Shown: positions 9,326-16,982 of the stretch, piece after piece
Layout: every line of letters starts with the position of its first letter
Position numbering within the stretch: the first letter of the stretch is position 1
Assembly (NCBI GenBank): GCA_016791265.1
Contig: JAEUMY010000017.1
Span: 1 to 64,000 of the forward strand
DNA from: Betaproteobacteria bacterium
GTDB taxonomy: Bacteria > Pseudomonadota > Gammaproteobacteria > Burkholderiales > Usitatibacteraceae
Length of the DNA stretch: 64,000 bases
Direction: 5' to 3'
Position numbers and translations under genes: made by a program
Notes under the pieces: model-generated
The model's input: only the letters and a program-made list of their open reading frames with translations
The model's database searches: none
Told to the model about the DNA's origin: nothing

Positions 9326-11215
9326 TCAGCGAAATACCACCTGACTCTTCAGGTCGGCGCGTATCTTGCGTAACATCGGTTGAATCGCCCGTAGCGACTC
9401 GGCGCTGCATACGGGGCCTGGCCTTGAGTCGATGAACTCGCGTTTCACATTGAGCGTATTGCCGGTGCGTCGATAGGTGGCGGTGTAGCGAATGCCTTCT
9501 TGGGCAACGGAAACATCGCGCGGTGTGGCGAGCAGAGGCGCGTTTGACGGAAAGGTGACGCTGTACTCTTCGGACGCGCGCCCGCCCGAGCAAGCCACTT
9601 TGCTGGAGGTGTCTCTGGGGTCGAGCTGCAGGACAAAAAGGCGGCTGCCAATCGAGAAGTCATGGCTATGCGGCGCCGTCACCATCCACGCCCCAGGGCC
9701 GGGAAGCGTGATGAACTCCTTCATATCAAACGTCACTTTGTACCGGTACTTATCGGTCATTGGCTTTGGATCGTCCCGTTCCATTTTTCCACCACCTCCC
9801 AGCCCATCGCGGTTGAATGTCAAACGCATGTTCTCTTCTTCCCGCGTGGGTGTGAGTTCACGCATCCGCGAGCGCGTGCCTATGGCCGAGAAGCCGTTGA
9901 GAGTGACTTCCACGGTGCCGCTCACCGATCCATCTTGTGCGATTATCATCGTCGCACGACCACTTTGCACGTTGTAGTCTGGGGCATGGCTGGGGGTCAT
10001 GCGGCCTTCGACATAGTTCTCCACAAGCAGGACCGGCTTGCCAGCGACCCCATTGGACAGGATGCCGAAAGGCATCTGGGTGGCAGTGGCGTCAAAGAAG
10101 AGATTGAGGCTGGGAACATAGTTGATGACGTGGTTCACCGCCATCACCAACGGCACCTTGGGGAGTCTGAAGGAGTTGCCCGCATTGACAAGCGCCTGTT
10201 CGCTCTTGATACCTCGCGCCGACATGAGCGCTTGCATGAGAGTCGCGTAGTCCTTGCAGTCGCCAATCTTGTTGTCAAGCACGAACTCGACGTCGCGTGG
10301 GACGACCGCGCCCACTCCAACACAATTGCCCGCGTAGTGGATGTTCTCGGTCACCCATCGGTAGAGTGCTTCGACCTGCTCTCGAGTGTCGGTGCGCGCG
10401 CCCACGATCTCCGCGGCGAGGGATTGAATGCGCTGAGTGACTCTCGCTTTGGGTGTTGCGCGTTTGCCGTATGCCTCCGCCACTTGGCGATATGTCGCGA
10501 AGGTGGAGGCATGCACACCAACAAAGTCCTCGATCTCGTAGACGCTGTGGTTGCGTTGCTCGCTGCGCATTGGCGCAGGATTGTGGTAGCTGAACACTAC
10601 TTGCGCGCGACCAGTCGGCGCAACGCTTCGTTCCTCCTTCATGCCATTCACGGAAAACTGTATCGGCAGATCGGCCGGCACATCAAAGATGACCTTTGCG
10701 TCGTCGTAGGCTGCGTTTGGCATGAAGGTCATTGATGCCGAGAAGTAACCCGGGAACATCGCCTCCTTGCTTGTCACCTTGGTCTTCAGCACCACCGTGT
10801 CACCTGCCGCCACATCAGGATACAGAACTGTCATGGTGGTTTGATCCGAATAGAGGGGGGAGTCCGTGCCGCGTCCCTTGCTGACGTCGAGCTGATAGTT
10901 GTCTTTGGGAACATCGATGCGCCGCCCATCCGCCTTGGTCGTATATGCCTCCAGAATCTCGCCGCTTTCAATGCTGGTGCTCCAGCCGATGTAGCCGCGC
11001 TTGAGATATTCGACTGCGCGCTTGTCAAGAATTTTGGTTTTGATGTCTCGTGTCTCGGTATGCGTACCATCGCTGTTCACGGAATAGGTCACATGGAGCC
11101 TTTCCATTCGATGCTGAATTTCGGCGGGCTGCCCCTGGGCCGATGCGGGCGTTGCCACATGCATTGCGGACAGCATAAGAAATGCCGCCAGCGTTGAGTT
11201 GATGCGTTGCGTCAT
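9326..11215 (-). CDS. DUF3857 and transglutaminase-like domain protein, exported
   Basis: The chosen start (MTQRINSTLA, 629 residues) has a good ribosome site, AAGAGGAG, 6 bp upstream; the frame extends 20 codons further without one. A signal peptide ends near SAQG (about residue 27). A DUF3857 beta-sandwich covers about residues 45-230 and a transglutaminase-like domain about 270-400, with the catalytic Cys in KIGDCKDYATLM, His in AVNHVINYV and Asp in FFDATATQ. Known relatives are periplasmic or surface proteins of unproved substrate, often linked to peptide cross-linking or proteolysis. It has its own transcription unit; 11216-11496 upstream shows no gene. It ends next to the IS30 relic. 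Confidence 0.88.
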   Translation of the reverse strand: MTQRINSTLAAFLMLSAMHVATPASAQGQPAEIQHRMERLHVTYSVNSDGTHTETRDIKTKILDKRAVEYLKRGYIGWSTSIESGEILEAYTTKADGRRIDVPKDNYQLDVSKGRGTDSPLYSDQTTMTVLYPDVAAGDTVVLKTKVTSKEAMFPGYFSASMTFMPNAAYDDAKVIFDVPADLPIQFSVNGMKEERSVAPTGRAQVVFSYHNPAPMRSEQRNHSVYEIEDFVGVHASTFATYRQVAEAYGKRATPKARVTQRIQSLAAEIVGARTDTREQVEALYRWVTENIHYAGNCVGVGAVVPRDVEFVLDNKIGDCKDYATLMQALMSARGIKSEQALVNAGNSFRLPKVPLVMAVNHVINYVPSLNLFFDATATQMPFGILSNGVAGKPVLLVENYVEGRMTPSHAPDYNVQSGRATMIIAQDGSVSGTVEVTLNGFSAIGTRSRMRELTPTREEENMRLTFNRDGLGGGGKMERDDPKPMTDKYRYKVTFDMKEFITLPGPGAWMVTAPHSHDFSIGSRLFVLQLDPRDTSSKVACSGGRASEEYSVTFPSNAPLLATPRDVSVAQEGIRYTATYRRTGNTLNVKREFIDSRPGPVCSAESLRAIQPMLRKIRADLKSQVVFR

Positions 11216-11496
11216 GCCTGCTCCTCTTGAATCACTATTTGGATGTGGAACCCAGGGTTTTGGCCAGCCGGTCAAAGCAAAAGAACTTGTTTCCCTGAAG
11301 ATGCCGCCACGCTACTATCGGCGGCATGCCTGCAACAGTCTGCCGGTGCGGATGCACGTGATCTCATTCAGCCAAGCGGCAATCTAGCGGTGGCAAAAGC
11401 GCGGAAAGTACCGCGAAGTCTCCAGTAGCCGCGCGGTCAGGCCTCGACGTATGGCCTGGTTGCGATTACGCGCAGCCATCGCTGCGCGTGTTCGGC

Positions 11497-12837
11497 CTAC
11501 TGCCCCACCTGCCTCACCGAAGAAATCTTGCTGTCCATCTCCGGCGGAATCGAGCCGTAGCGGCCTGGGCCCACGGTGCGGCACGTGCCGCGAAAGTGGG
11601 CGTCGGTGCAGAATTCCCACGTGCCGCGCTCGATCACGACAGATGATGCCTTGTCATTGAAGCCCGTTGGGTCCAGGTTGTTCACAGTGCCCGTGATGGT
11701 GTAGCTACGGCCGATGAACTCGCCATACTCATAGAGCGTCACGCTGCCGCGACTGCCGGACCAGCCGCCGCCGCTCCAGCCGCTGCCACCGCCCCAGTTT
11801 CCGCCTTGATTGCCGCCTTGGTTTCCGCCGTGGTTGCCACTGCCACGCTCGGGTCGCGCGGATGAAATTTGGTTGCGCAAGCCGTTGTCGAGTGTGTTGT
11901 AGCGGCCGGGGCCGAGCGTCTGGCAGTTGCCGCGATAGTTGGCATCGGTGCAGAACTGCCAGTTGCCGCGATGGACGATGATCGAGCCGACGATATCGTT
12001 GAAGCCGATGGTATCGAAGTTGTCCATGCGGCCGGTGAGCGTGCGCGAGCCGCTGCGGAAATTTTCGGCGGCGTAGACGACGGCTTCGGGGTTGCCGTAA
12101 TCGCTGCCCGCGGGCGGCGCGCCGCCTGCGGATGGCGAGCCGGGGTAGCTCGTGCCGGTGTTGACCGGGCGAGCGGACGAGAACTGGTCGTTGAACTGCT
12201 CACCCACTTCCCAGTGGTCGCCCGGGCCGAATTGTTTGCAGGGCGGCTGATAGTTGGCGTGGACGCAGAGCTCCCACACGCCACCGCGCACGATGAGGGA
12301 CGAGACCATGTCGTTCATGCCGACCGATTCGAGGCTGGCGATGGGTGTGTTGAGTGAAATCGAGCGGCCGCTGAAGCTGCCGTGTTCATAGATCGTGATG
12401 CCGCGCGAGCTGTCGACTTGGGACGGATAGACGTTGCCAGCGGGTGGGGCAGGGTAGAGCGGCTGGCCGGATTGCACGGGGGCGGGCCGCTGCTTCACAT
12501 CACGCACGGATCGGATGCGGTCGTTGAGGTCACCCACCTGCGAATATTCGCCCGGCTGGAATACGCGGCACGTGCCGCGGAAGTTGGATTCGGTGCAGAG
12601 CTCCCACGCGCTGCCGCGCACGACGAAGGAGGAGATTTCGTTGGCGAAGCGGATCGCGCCCAGGTCGTTGATCGGCCCCGAGAGGGTTTCGGATCGGCCG
12701 CGGAAGCGGTCATGCTGGTAGATGGTGATTTCAGTGGCGAGTGTCGGGAGCGCGGCGGTCATCAGCGCCGCGGCGGCGAGGCGGATGGCGGTGCGCGAGG
12801 ACGGCGTCGGCCGGGGCGGCGAGGAAGGGCGCTTCAT
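11497..12837 (-). CDS. Secreted protein with four beta/gamma-crystallin repeats
   Basis: 446 residues with a signal peptide ending at about residue 34 (LPTLA). Four crystallin-type modules follow at about 36-120, 145-225, 248-328 and 365-446. Each starts with a ITIYQHDRFRGRS-like strand, has a conserved SSxVxRGxWExC core and a C-x(4-6)-F/YxGxC pair, and closes with GRY or GEY plus an ISSxR end. Linkers are Pro- or Gly-rich, and one is made of GGNQGGN repeats. Such modules are compact, Ca2+-binding or structural, and exported versions are usually coat or matrix proteins. The regular Cys pairs suggest one disulfide per module. The Gln-Ser of GEYSQ in module 1 is encoded by a copy of the iterated palindrome. 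Ribosome site AGGAGAG precedes ATG. Confidence 0.88.
   Translation of the reverse strand: MKRPSSPPRPTPSSRTAIRLAAAALMTAALPTLATEITIYQHDRFRGRSETLSGPINDLGAIRFANEISSFVVRGSAWELCTESNFRGTCRVFQPGEYSQVGDLNDRIRSVRDVKQRPAPVQSGQPLYPAPPAGNVYPSQVDSSRGITIYEHGSFSGRSISLNTPIASLESVGMNDMVSSLIVRGGVWELCVHANYQPPCKQFGPGDHWEVGEQFNDQFSSARPVNTGTSYPGSPSAGGAPPAGSDYGNPEAVVYAAENFRSGSRTLTGRMDNFDTIGFNDIVGSIIVHRGNWQFCTDANYRGNCQTLGPGRYNTLDNGLRNQISSARPERGSGNHGGNQGGNQGGNWGGGSGWSGGGWSGSRGSVTLYEYGEFIGRSYTITGTVNNLDPTGFNDKASSVVIERGTWEFCTDAHFRGTCRTVGPGRYGSIPPEMDSKISSVRQVGQ
12540..12551. repeat. GCGAATATTCGC palindrome, copy 1
   Basis: Exact copy inside the crystallin-type gene, read there in the phase that gives Glu-Tyr-Ser. It is the leftmost copy in the window. 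Confidence 0.95.
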
Positions 12838-12873
12838 GGTCTCTCTCCTATGGCGCGGTCTCTGCCGCGATGT

Positions 12874-14559
12874 TCATGAATTTTTGCGGGTGATGGCCCG
12901 TGATGCGAGCAGCACCGGGATCAATCCTACCAACACGATGGCCAGGGCGGCGGTTGACGCTTCGGACAGTCTTTCGTCGGCCGCCAGGTTGTAGGCCTGC
13001 ACGGCCAGCGTATCGAAATTGAAGGGACGCATCACGAATGTCGCGGGCAGTTCCTTCATCACGTCGACAAACACGAGCAGGCCTGCGGTGACGAGGCTGC
13101 CCTTCAGCATGGGTACATGCACGCGCATCGCGGTTTCGACCGGCCCGCAGCCGAGCGAGCGCGCGGCGTCGTCCATGCTCGGCGTGATCTTGGCGAGACC
13201 GGCCTCGGTCGACTGCAGCGCCACGGCGAGAAAGCGGATCACGTAGCCGTAAATCAACGCCGCGATGCCGCCCGTGAGAACAAGACCCGTGGTGAGGCCG
13301 AAGACCGATTGCAGAAAGTCGGACAGGCGATGATCCAACCAGGTCACCGGGATCAGCACGCCCACCGCGATGACCGAGCCGGGCACGGCATAGCCCAGGC
13401 CGGCCATGCGGTTGACGAGGCGGCTGGTGGGTGACGGATTGAGACGCAGCGCATACGCCAGCAGCAGCGCCAACGCCACGGCAATGACCGCAGTGATGCC
13501 GGCCAGGGTGACGCTGTTCAGCGTGAGCCGGATGAAGCGCGTGCCAAACTGCGCGTCGCCGTCGGTGAGCGCCATGCGCGCGAGCAGCAGGCACGGGAAC
13601 AGGAAGCCCAGGATGAGCGGCGTCGCGCAGATCAGCACCGGCACGGCGGCCTTCCAGCCGGAGAGCGCGATGCGCTCATGCAGCAGCTTGCCCGTCTGGT
13701 GAAAGCCCGCGCCACGCCGCGACAGCCGCTCGATGAACAGAACCAGCGCCACAAAGCAGAGGAGGCCGATGGAGAGTTTCGCCGCCGAAACCGGGTCGCC
13801 CATCGAGTACCACGCCCGGTATATGCCGGTGGTGAAGGTCTGGATGCCGAAATAGGACACGGTGCCGAAGTCGGCCAGCGTCTCCATCAACGCCAACGCC
13901 GTGCCGGCGGCGATCGCCGGCCGCGCCAGCGGCAGGGAAATCGTTGCGAATATTCGCGAGGTGGAAAAACCGAACGTGCGCCCGGCCTCGATGTAGTTGG
14001 ACGATTGCTCCAGGAACGCGACACGCGCCAGCATGTACACATACGGGTACAGCACCAGCGAGAACATCACTGCCGCGCCACCCAGCGAGCGGATGTCGGG
14101 GAACCAGTAGTCCGCCCGCGTCTGCCAGCCGAACCACTCGCGAAGCGTCGTCTGCACCGGCCCCGCGTATTGCAATAAGTCGGTGTACGCGTACGCCATC
14201 ACATAGGCCGGCACCGCGAGCGGCAGAATCAGCGCCCATTCGAATATTCGCCGGCCCGGGAACTCGCACACCGCCGTGAACCAGGCCGTGGCGACGCCGC
14301 CAAAAATGACGCCGAAGGCGACCAGGAGCACCAGCCCGAGCGAGGTGGCGATGTAGTCCGGCAGCACGGTCGCGGCCAGATGCGACCAACCGTCGCCTGC
14401 CGGTTGGAAGAGCTGCGCCAGGACCGCGAAAACCGGCAGGGCGAGCAGCGCGGCGATGACCAGACTGGTCAGCCCCAGCGCACCCGGCCAACGCCGGCCG
14501 GGCGGTGCGACGGGCAGGGATCGGAAGGGCTGAGCAGGCGGCGAACCGGGATGAGCCAT
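12874..14559 (-). CDS. Iron(III)-type ABC transporter permease (FbpB/SfuB-like)
   Basis: A 561-residue inner-membrane protein formed by two homologous six-helix halves, each with the binding-protein-dependent transport EAA loop: EAGRTFGFSTSRIFATISLPLARP at about residues 190-213 and DDAARSLGCGPVETAMRVHVPMLKG in the second half. Fused permeases of this size are typical of ferric iron (Fbp/Sfu/Fut) importers; thiamine or sulfate permeases are shorter or single-half. No substrate-binding or ATPase gene lies beside it, so it must work with subunits encoded elsewhere. A partial Fur-like site lies upstream, which supports iron as substrate but does not prove it. Confidence 0.85.
   Translation of the reverse strand: MAHPGSPPAQPFRSLPVAPPGRRWPGALGLTSLVIAALLALPVFAVLAQLFQPAGDGWSHLAATVLPDYIATSLGLVLLVAFGVIFGGVATAWFTAVCEFPGRRIFEWALILPLAVPAYVMAYAYTDLLQYAGPVQTTLREWFGWQTRADYWFPDIRSLGGAAVMFSLVLYPYVYMLARVAFLEQSSNYIEAGRTFGFSTSRIFATISLPLARPAIAAGTALALMETLADFGTVSYFGIQTFTTGIYRAWYSMGDPVSAAKLSIGLLCFVALVLFIERLSRRGAGFHQTGKLLHERIALSGWKAAVPVLICATPLILGFLFPCLLLARMALTDGDAQFGTRFIRLTLNSVTLAGITAVIAVALALLLAYALRLNPSPTSRLVNRMAGLGYAVPGSVIAVGVLIPVTWLDHRLSDFLQSVFGLTTGLVLTGGIAALIYGYVIRFLAVALQSTEAGLAKITPSMDDAARSLGCGPVETAMRVHVPMLKGSLVTAGLLVFVDVMKELPATFVMRPFNFDTLAVQAYNLAADERLSEASTAALAIVLVGLIPVLLASRAITRKNS
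13946..13957. repeat. GCGAATATTCGC palindrome, copy 2
   Basis: Exact copy in the ABC permease gene, encoding Arg-Ile-Phe-Ala within the first EAA loop. Confidence 0.95.
14240..14251. repeat. One-mismatch palindrome copy TCGAATATTCGC
   Basis: In the same permease gene, differing only in the first base, and read as Arg-Ile-Phe-Glu. It keeps the inner 10-bp palindrome CGAATATTCG. Confidence 0.85.
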
Positions 14560-14603
14560 CGCCGCATTTTAGCGCGAGTGATTCTCATCTTCCCGTCCAA
14601 CTC

Positions 14604-14612
14604 AATGATTAT
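14604..14612 (-). promoter_or_regulatory. Partial Fur-like site upstream of the iron permease
   Basis: The minus strand reads ATAATCATT, matching nine consecutive positions of the Fur box half-sites, but the flanks do not match (about 10 of 19 overall). A second GAGAATCA lies 20 bp nearer the gene. It abuts the -35 of the terC leader promoter on the other strand, so it could affect both directions. Confidence 0.3.
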
Positions 14613-14641
14613 TTGCAAAATTCCGTTGGCCTTGGCATACT
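14613..14641 (+). promoter_or_regulatory. Sigma-70-like promoter of the terC leader
   Basis: TTGCAA and CATACT are separated by exactly 17 bp, and the -10 box ends about 10 bp before the conserved AAAGGGGAG start of the riboswitch, the right place for transcription to begin. Confidence 0.55.
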
Positions 14642-14650
14642 GCGCGCACT

Positions 14651-14828
14651 CCAAAGGGGAGTAGCTTAGAAGCGGCGGACGGGCTCATCACGCCAGTCGC
14701 TTCGGCGTGGCCAACGTCAATACGTGACCTTGCGAAGTTTTCGTGAGTGATCCGGGGGCCACGGAAGCGGGATCGAAACCGGTCCCGGATTCAGCCAGAC
14801 CTTTGCCGCGAGGCCAAAGGTCATTCCC
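14651..14828 (+). ncRNA. yybP-ykoY leader (Mn2+ riboswitch)
   Basis: The conserved 5' block AAAGGGGAGTAGC and the 3' block AGACCTTTGCC...GGCCAAAGGTCATT are both present and in order, about 130 bases apart, with a GC-rich variable arm between. These are hallmarks of the yybP-ykoY family, which senses Mn2+ and very often precedes TerC, MntP or cation-ATPase genes. It is followed by a terminator hairpin and then the TerC coding region, so Mn2+ binding most likely permits read-through. Confidence 0.85.
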
Positions 14829-14847
14829 AGGAACCATGAATTCCGAG

Positions 14848-14883
14848 AAACCCCGTGTGCCCGTGTGCATACGGGGTTTTTTC
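14848..14883 (+). terminator. Intrinsic terminator of the Mn2+ leader
   Basis: ACCCCGT pairs with ACGGGGT across a 15-base loop and is followed by TTTTTT, ending 22 bp before the TerC start. It is the likely expression platform of the riboswitch. Confidence 0.75.
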
Positions 14884-14904
14884 ATTCTTCTTTGGGAGCG
14901 ATTC

Positions 14905-15882
14905 ATGGAAACAGTGACAAACATCGAATGGTCGTGGGGGTGGTACGCCGGCTTCGCCGCGTTCGTGCTGGCGGCGCTCGTCGTCGACCTCGTGGTGCTG
15001 GACAAGAAGGCCGGGCAAAAGGTCACCGTCAAAGAGGCGATCATCTGGTCGCTCATCTGGTTCAGCCTGTCCTTCGTCTTCGCGGGCGGACTCTGGTGGC
15101 ACCTGGAGGGCACCGTCGGGCGCGAGCTCGCCAATCTCAAGACCACCGAGTTCCTGACGGGCTATCTCATCGAAAAGTCGCTATCGGTGGACAACATCTT
15201 CGTGTTCCTGATGGTGTTCACCTATTTCGCGATTCCCGCGGAATACCAGCGGCGCGCGCTGGTGCTGGGCGTCATCGGCGCCATCGTGCTCCGGGTCATC
15301 ATGATTCTCGTCGGCGCATGGCTCATCACCAAGTTCCACTGGATCCTGTATCTCTTTGGCCTGTTCCTCCTCGCCACCGGCGTGAAGATGCTCATCTTCG
15401 CCGACCAGAAGCCGGACCTGGAGAAGAACCCCGTGCTGAAGTGGATGCGCGGCCACCTCAAGATCACGTCCGGCCTGCATGGTGAACAGCTCACCGTCAT
15501 GAAGGACGGCGTGAAGTGGTTCACGCCCATGTTCGTCGTGCTGGTGCTGATCGGCGTGACCGATGTCGTCTTCGCGGTCGACTCCATTCCGGCCATTTTC
15601 GCCATCACGTCCGACCCGTTCATCGTGCTCACGTCGAACATCTTCGCCATCCTGGGCCTGCGCGCGCTGTATTTCCTGCTGGCCGACATGGCCGATCGCT
15701 TCCATCTCCTGTCCTACGGTCTCGCGCTCGTGCTGATCTTCGTTGGCGTGAAGATGCTGATCGTCGACTTCTGGAAGATTCCGGTGTTCATGTCCCTGGG
15801 CGTGGTCGGCCTCATCCTGGCCACGGCCATCACCGTGAGTCTGATCGTGCCGAAGAAGGCCGAGACGCCCGCCAACCAATAA
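14905..15882 (+). CDS. TerC family membrane protein (Alx/MeeF-like)
   Basis: A 325-residue protein with about nine membrane helices, start METVTNIEWSWGWY with GGGAG ribosome site. The family marks are ELxTGYLIEKSLSVDNIFVFLMVF and GVTDVVFAVDSIPAIFAITSDPFIVLTSNIFAILGLRA, whose acidic residues in the membrane are thought to bind a metal cation. Members under yybP-ykoY control export Mn2+ or insert Mn2+ into exoenzymes. The frame is open back into the riboswitch, but a start there would put the leader RNA inside the coding region, so I reject it. Old tellurite-resistance naming is historical. Confidence 0.92.
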   Translation: METVTNIEWSWGWYAGFAAFVLAALVVDLVVLDKKAGQKVTVKEAIIWSLIWFSLSFVFAGGLWWHLEGTVGRELANLKTTEFLTGYLIEKSLSVDNIFVFLMVFTYFAIPAEYQRRALVLGVIGAIVLRVIMILVGAWLITKFHWILYLFGLFLLATGVKMLIFADQKPDLEKNPVLKWMRGHLKITSGLHGEQLTVMKDGVKWFTPMFVVLVLIGVTDVVFAVDSIPAIFAITSDPFIVLTSNIFAILGLRALYFLLADMADRFHLLSYGLALVLIFVGVKMLIVDFWKIPVFMSLGVVGLILATAITVSLIVPKKAETPANQ

Positions 15883-15912
15883 GAGCAGTCGCGCTTTTTC
15901 ACAACGGTCCGG

Positions 15913-15932
15913 CCGGGTGCGCGCGCACCCGG
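15913..15932. terminator. Possible stem downstream of terC
   Basis: A perfect 20-bp palindrome, CCGGGTGCGC followed by GCGCACCCGG, lies 31 bp after the TerC stop. It can form a strong hairpin, but only CTTT follows, so intrinsic termination is uncertain. Confidence 0.35.
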
Positions 15933-16086
15933 TCGGGCTCTTTCGCCTGGTTCGCAGCCGCTCATTGCCCATAAAACAGGCAGCAAAAAAAGCGTTTGGA
16001 AGGGTGTGGGCTTTCGGCTAGACTTACGCATTTTTTCGGGGGCCTCAACCGGCGCCCGACCCAGGCAGCACTCGAGGAGACGCATT

Positions 16087-16680
16087 TTGGCAACGAAGGC
16101 ATCCAGCACGGCGAAGTCGGCCGGCGCCAGCAAGACCCCGGCAGCAAGCAAACCGGCCGCGAAGGTTTCCACCAAGGCCGCATCCAAACCTGAGCCGAAG
16201 GCGGTCGACAAAGCCGCGCCGGCAAAGGCTAAAGCCCCTGAAAAATCAAAGGAATCGCCCAGGATCAACGGGCCTCTCCTGTCCGAGGCGGAAGTCATCA
16301 AGCAGGCCAAGACCGATTACATGAGCAAGGATCAGCTCGCGTTCTTCAAGCAGAAGCTCCTGGATCTGCAAGCGGAACTGCGCGCCAACGCCGGCGCCAC
16401 CACCGAGCACCTGCGGGAACTGTCCGTGGCACCCGATCCTGCCGACCGCGCCACCCAGGAAGAAGAACACGCCCTGGAACTTCGCACCCGCGACCGCGAG
16501 CGCAAGCTCCTGAAAAAGGTCGATCAGGCCCTGATGCGGATCGAGGACGGCAGCTACGGCTGGTGCGAGGAGACGGGCGAGCCCATCGGCATTCAGCGCC
16601 TCCTGGCCCGCCCCACCGCGACGCTGACCATCGAAGCGCAGGAGCGTCGGGAAATGAAGCAGCGCATGTATGGCGAGTGA
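16087..16680 (+). CDS. dksA: DksA family RNA polymerase-binding regulator
   Basis: The start is TTG (MATKASSTAKS, 197 residues), chosen for the GAGGAG site 7 bp upstream. Residues 1-70 are a low-complexity Ala/Lys/Ser/Pro tail not found in the 151-residue E. coli protein. The coiled coil, which enters the polymerase secondary channel with ppGpp, covers about 90-160 with the tip acidic pair in PDPADRAT. The zinc-finger region reads GWCEETGEPIGIQRLLARPTATL, with a single Cys where the classical protein has four, so it probably binds no zinc. This Cys-poor form is known in beta-proteobacteria. A terminator follows, so it is likely monocistronic. Confidence 0.92.
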   Translation: MATKASSTAKSAGASKTPAASKPAAKVSTKAASKPEPKAVDKAAPAKAKAPEKSKESPRINGPLLSEAEVIKQAKTDYMSKDQLAFFKQKLLDLQAELRANAGATTEHLRELSVAPDPADRATQEEEHALELRTRDRERKLLKKVDQALMRIEDGSYGWCEETGEPIGIQRLLARPTATLTIEAQERREMKQRMYGE

Positions 16681-16701
16681 TCAAGGCTGATTCAAACAGC
16701 A

Positions 16702-16729
16702 AGACGGCCATCTTCGGATGGCCGTTTTT
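16702..16729 (+). terminator. Intrinsic terminator after dksA
   Basis: ACGGCCATC and GATGGCCGT pair around a TTCG tetraloop, followed by TTTTT. Confidence 0.9.
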
Positions 16730-16762
16730 CCATCCGGTCACAAAATGCCCGCTGAACCGGGT

Positions 16763-16774
16763 GCGAATATTCGC
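16763..16774. repeat. GCGAATATTCGC palindrome, copy 3
   Basis: Intergenic, between the dksA terminator and the dienelactone hydrolase relic. Confidence 0.95.
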
Positions 16775-16811
16775 AGTCTGAATCGCCGTCATTCAATTCG
16801 GGAGGAAACCC

Positions 16812-16978
16812 ATGCATCCCGAAGCCATCGCCTTTTCCCGCGTGAAGCCAGTTCCCGGCGCGAGTTCGTTGTGACCTCGCTCGCCGCGGCCCTGCCCGTC
16901 GCCGCGCAGAGCGTCATCACCACCGATACCAAGGGTCTCACGGCGGGTGAGGTGAAGAACATGGTGGTGATTGTTCAA
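16812..16978 (+). pseudogene. 5' relic of a dienelactone hydrolase family gene
   Basis: The start region MHPEAIAFSR is followed, after a frameshift, by SSRREFVVTSLAAALPVAAQSVITTDTKGLTAGEVK and then MVVIVQNFNGRF. These are the twin-arginine leader and first strands of exported dienelactone hydrolases. Part of the segment between GEVK and VVIVQ is missing, and the frame then runs into the oppositely oriented methyltransferase gene. Only about 55 of an expected 290 codons remain, so the gene was truncated, probably by the deletion that brought the methyltransferase next to it. Confidence 0.65.
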
Positions 16979-16982
16979 AACT

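Noticed and set aside
14743..14904. N-terminal extension of the TerC protein
   Set aside because: It would be encoded by the riboswitch and its terminator. The ATG at 14905 has a ribosome site and begins the family homology.
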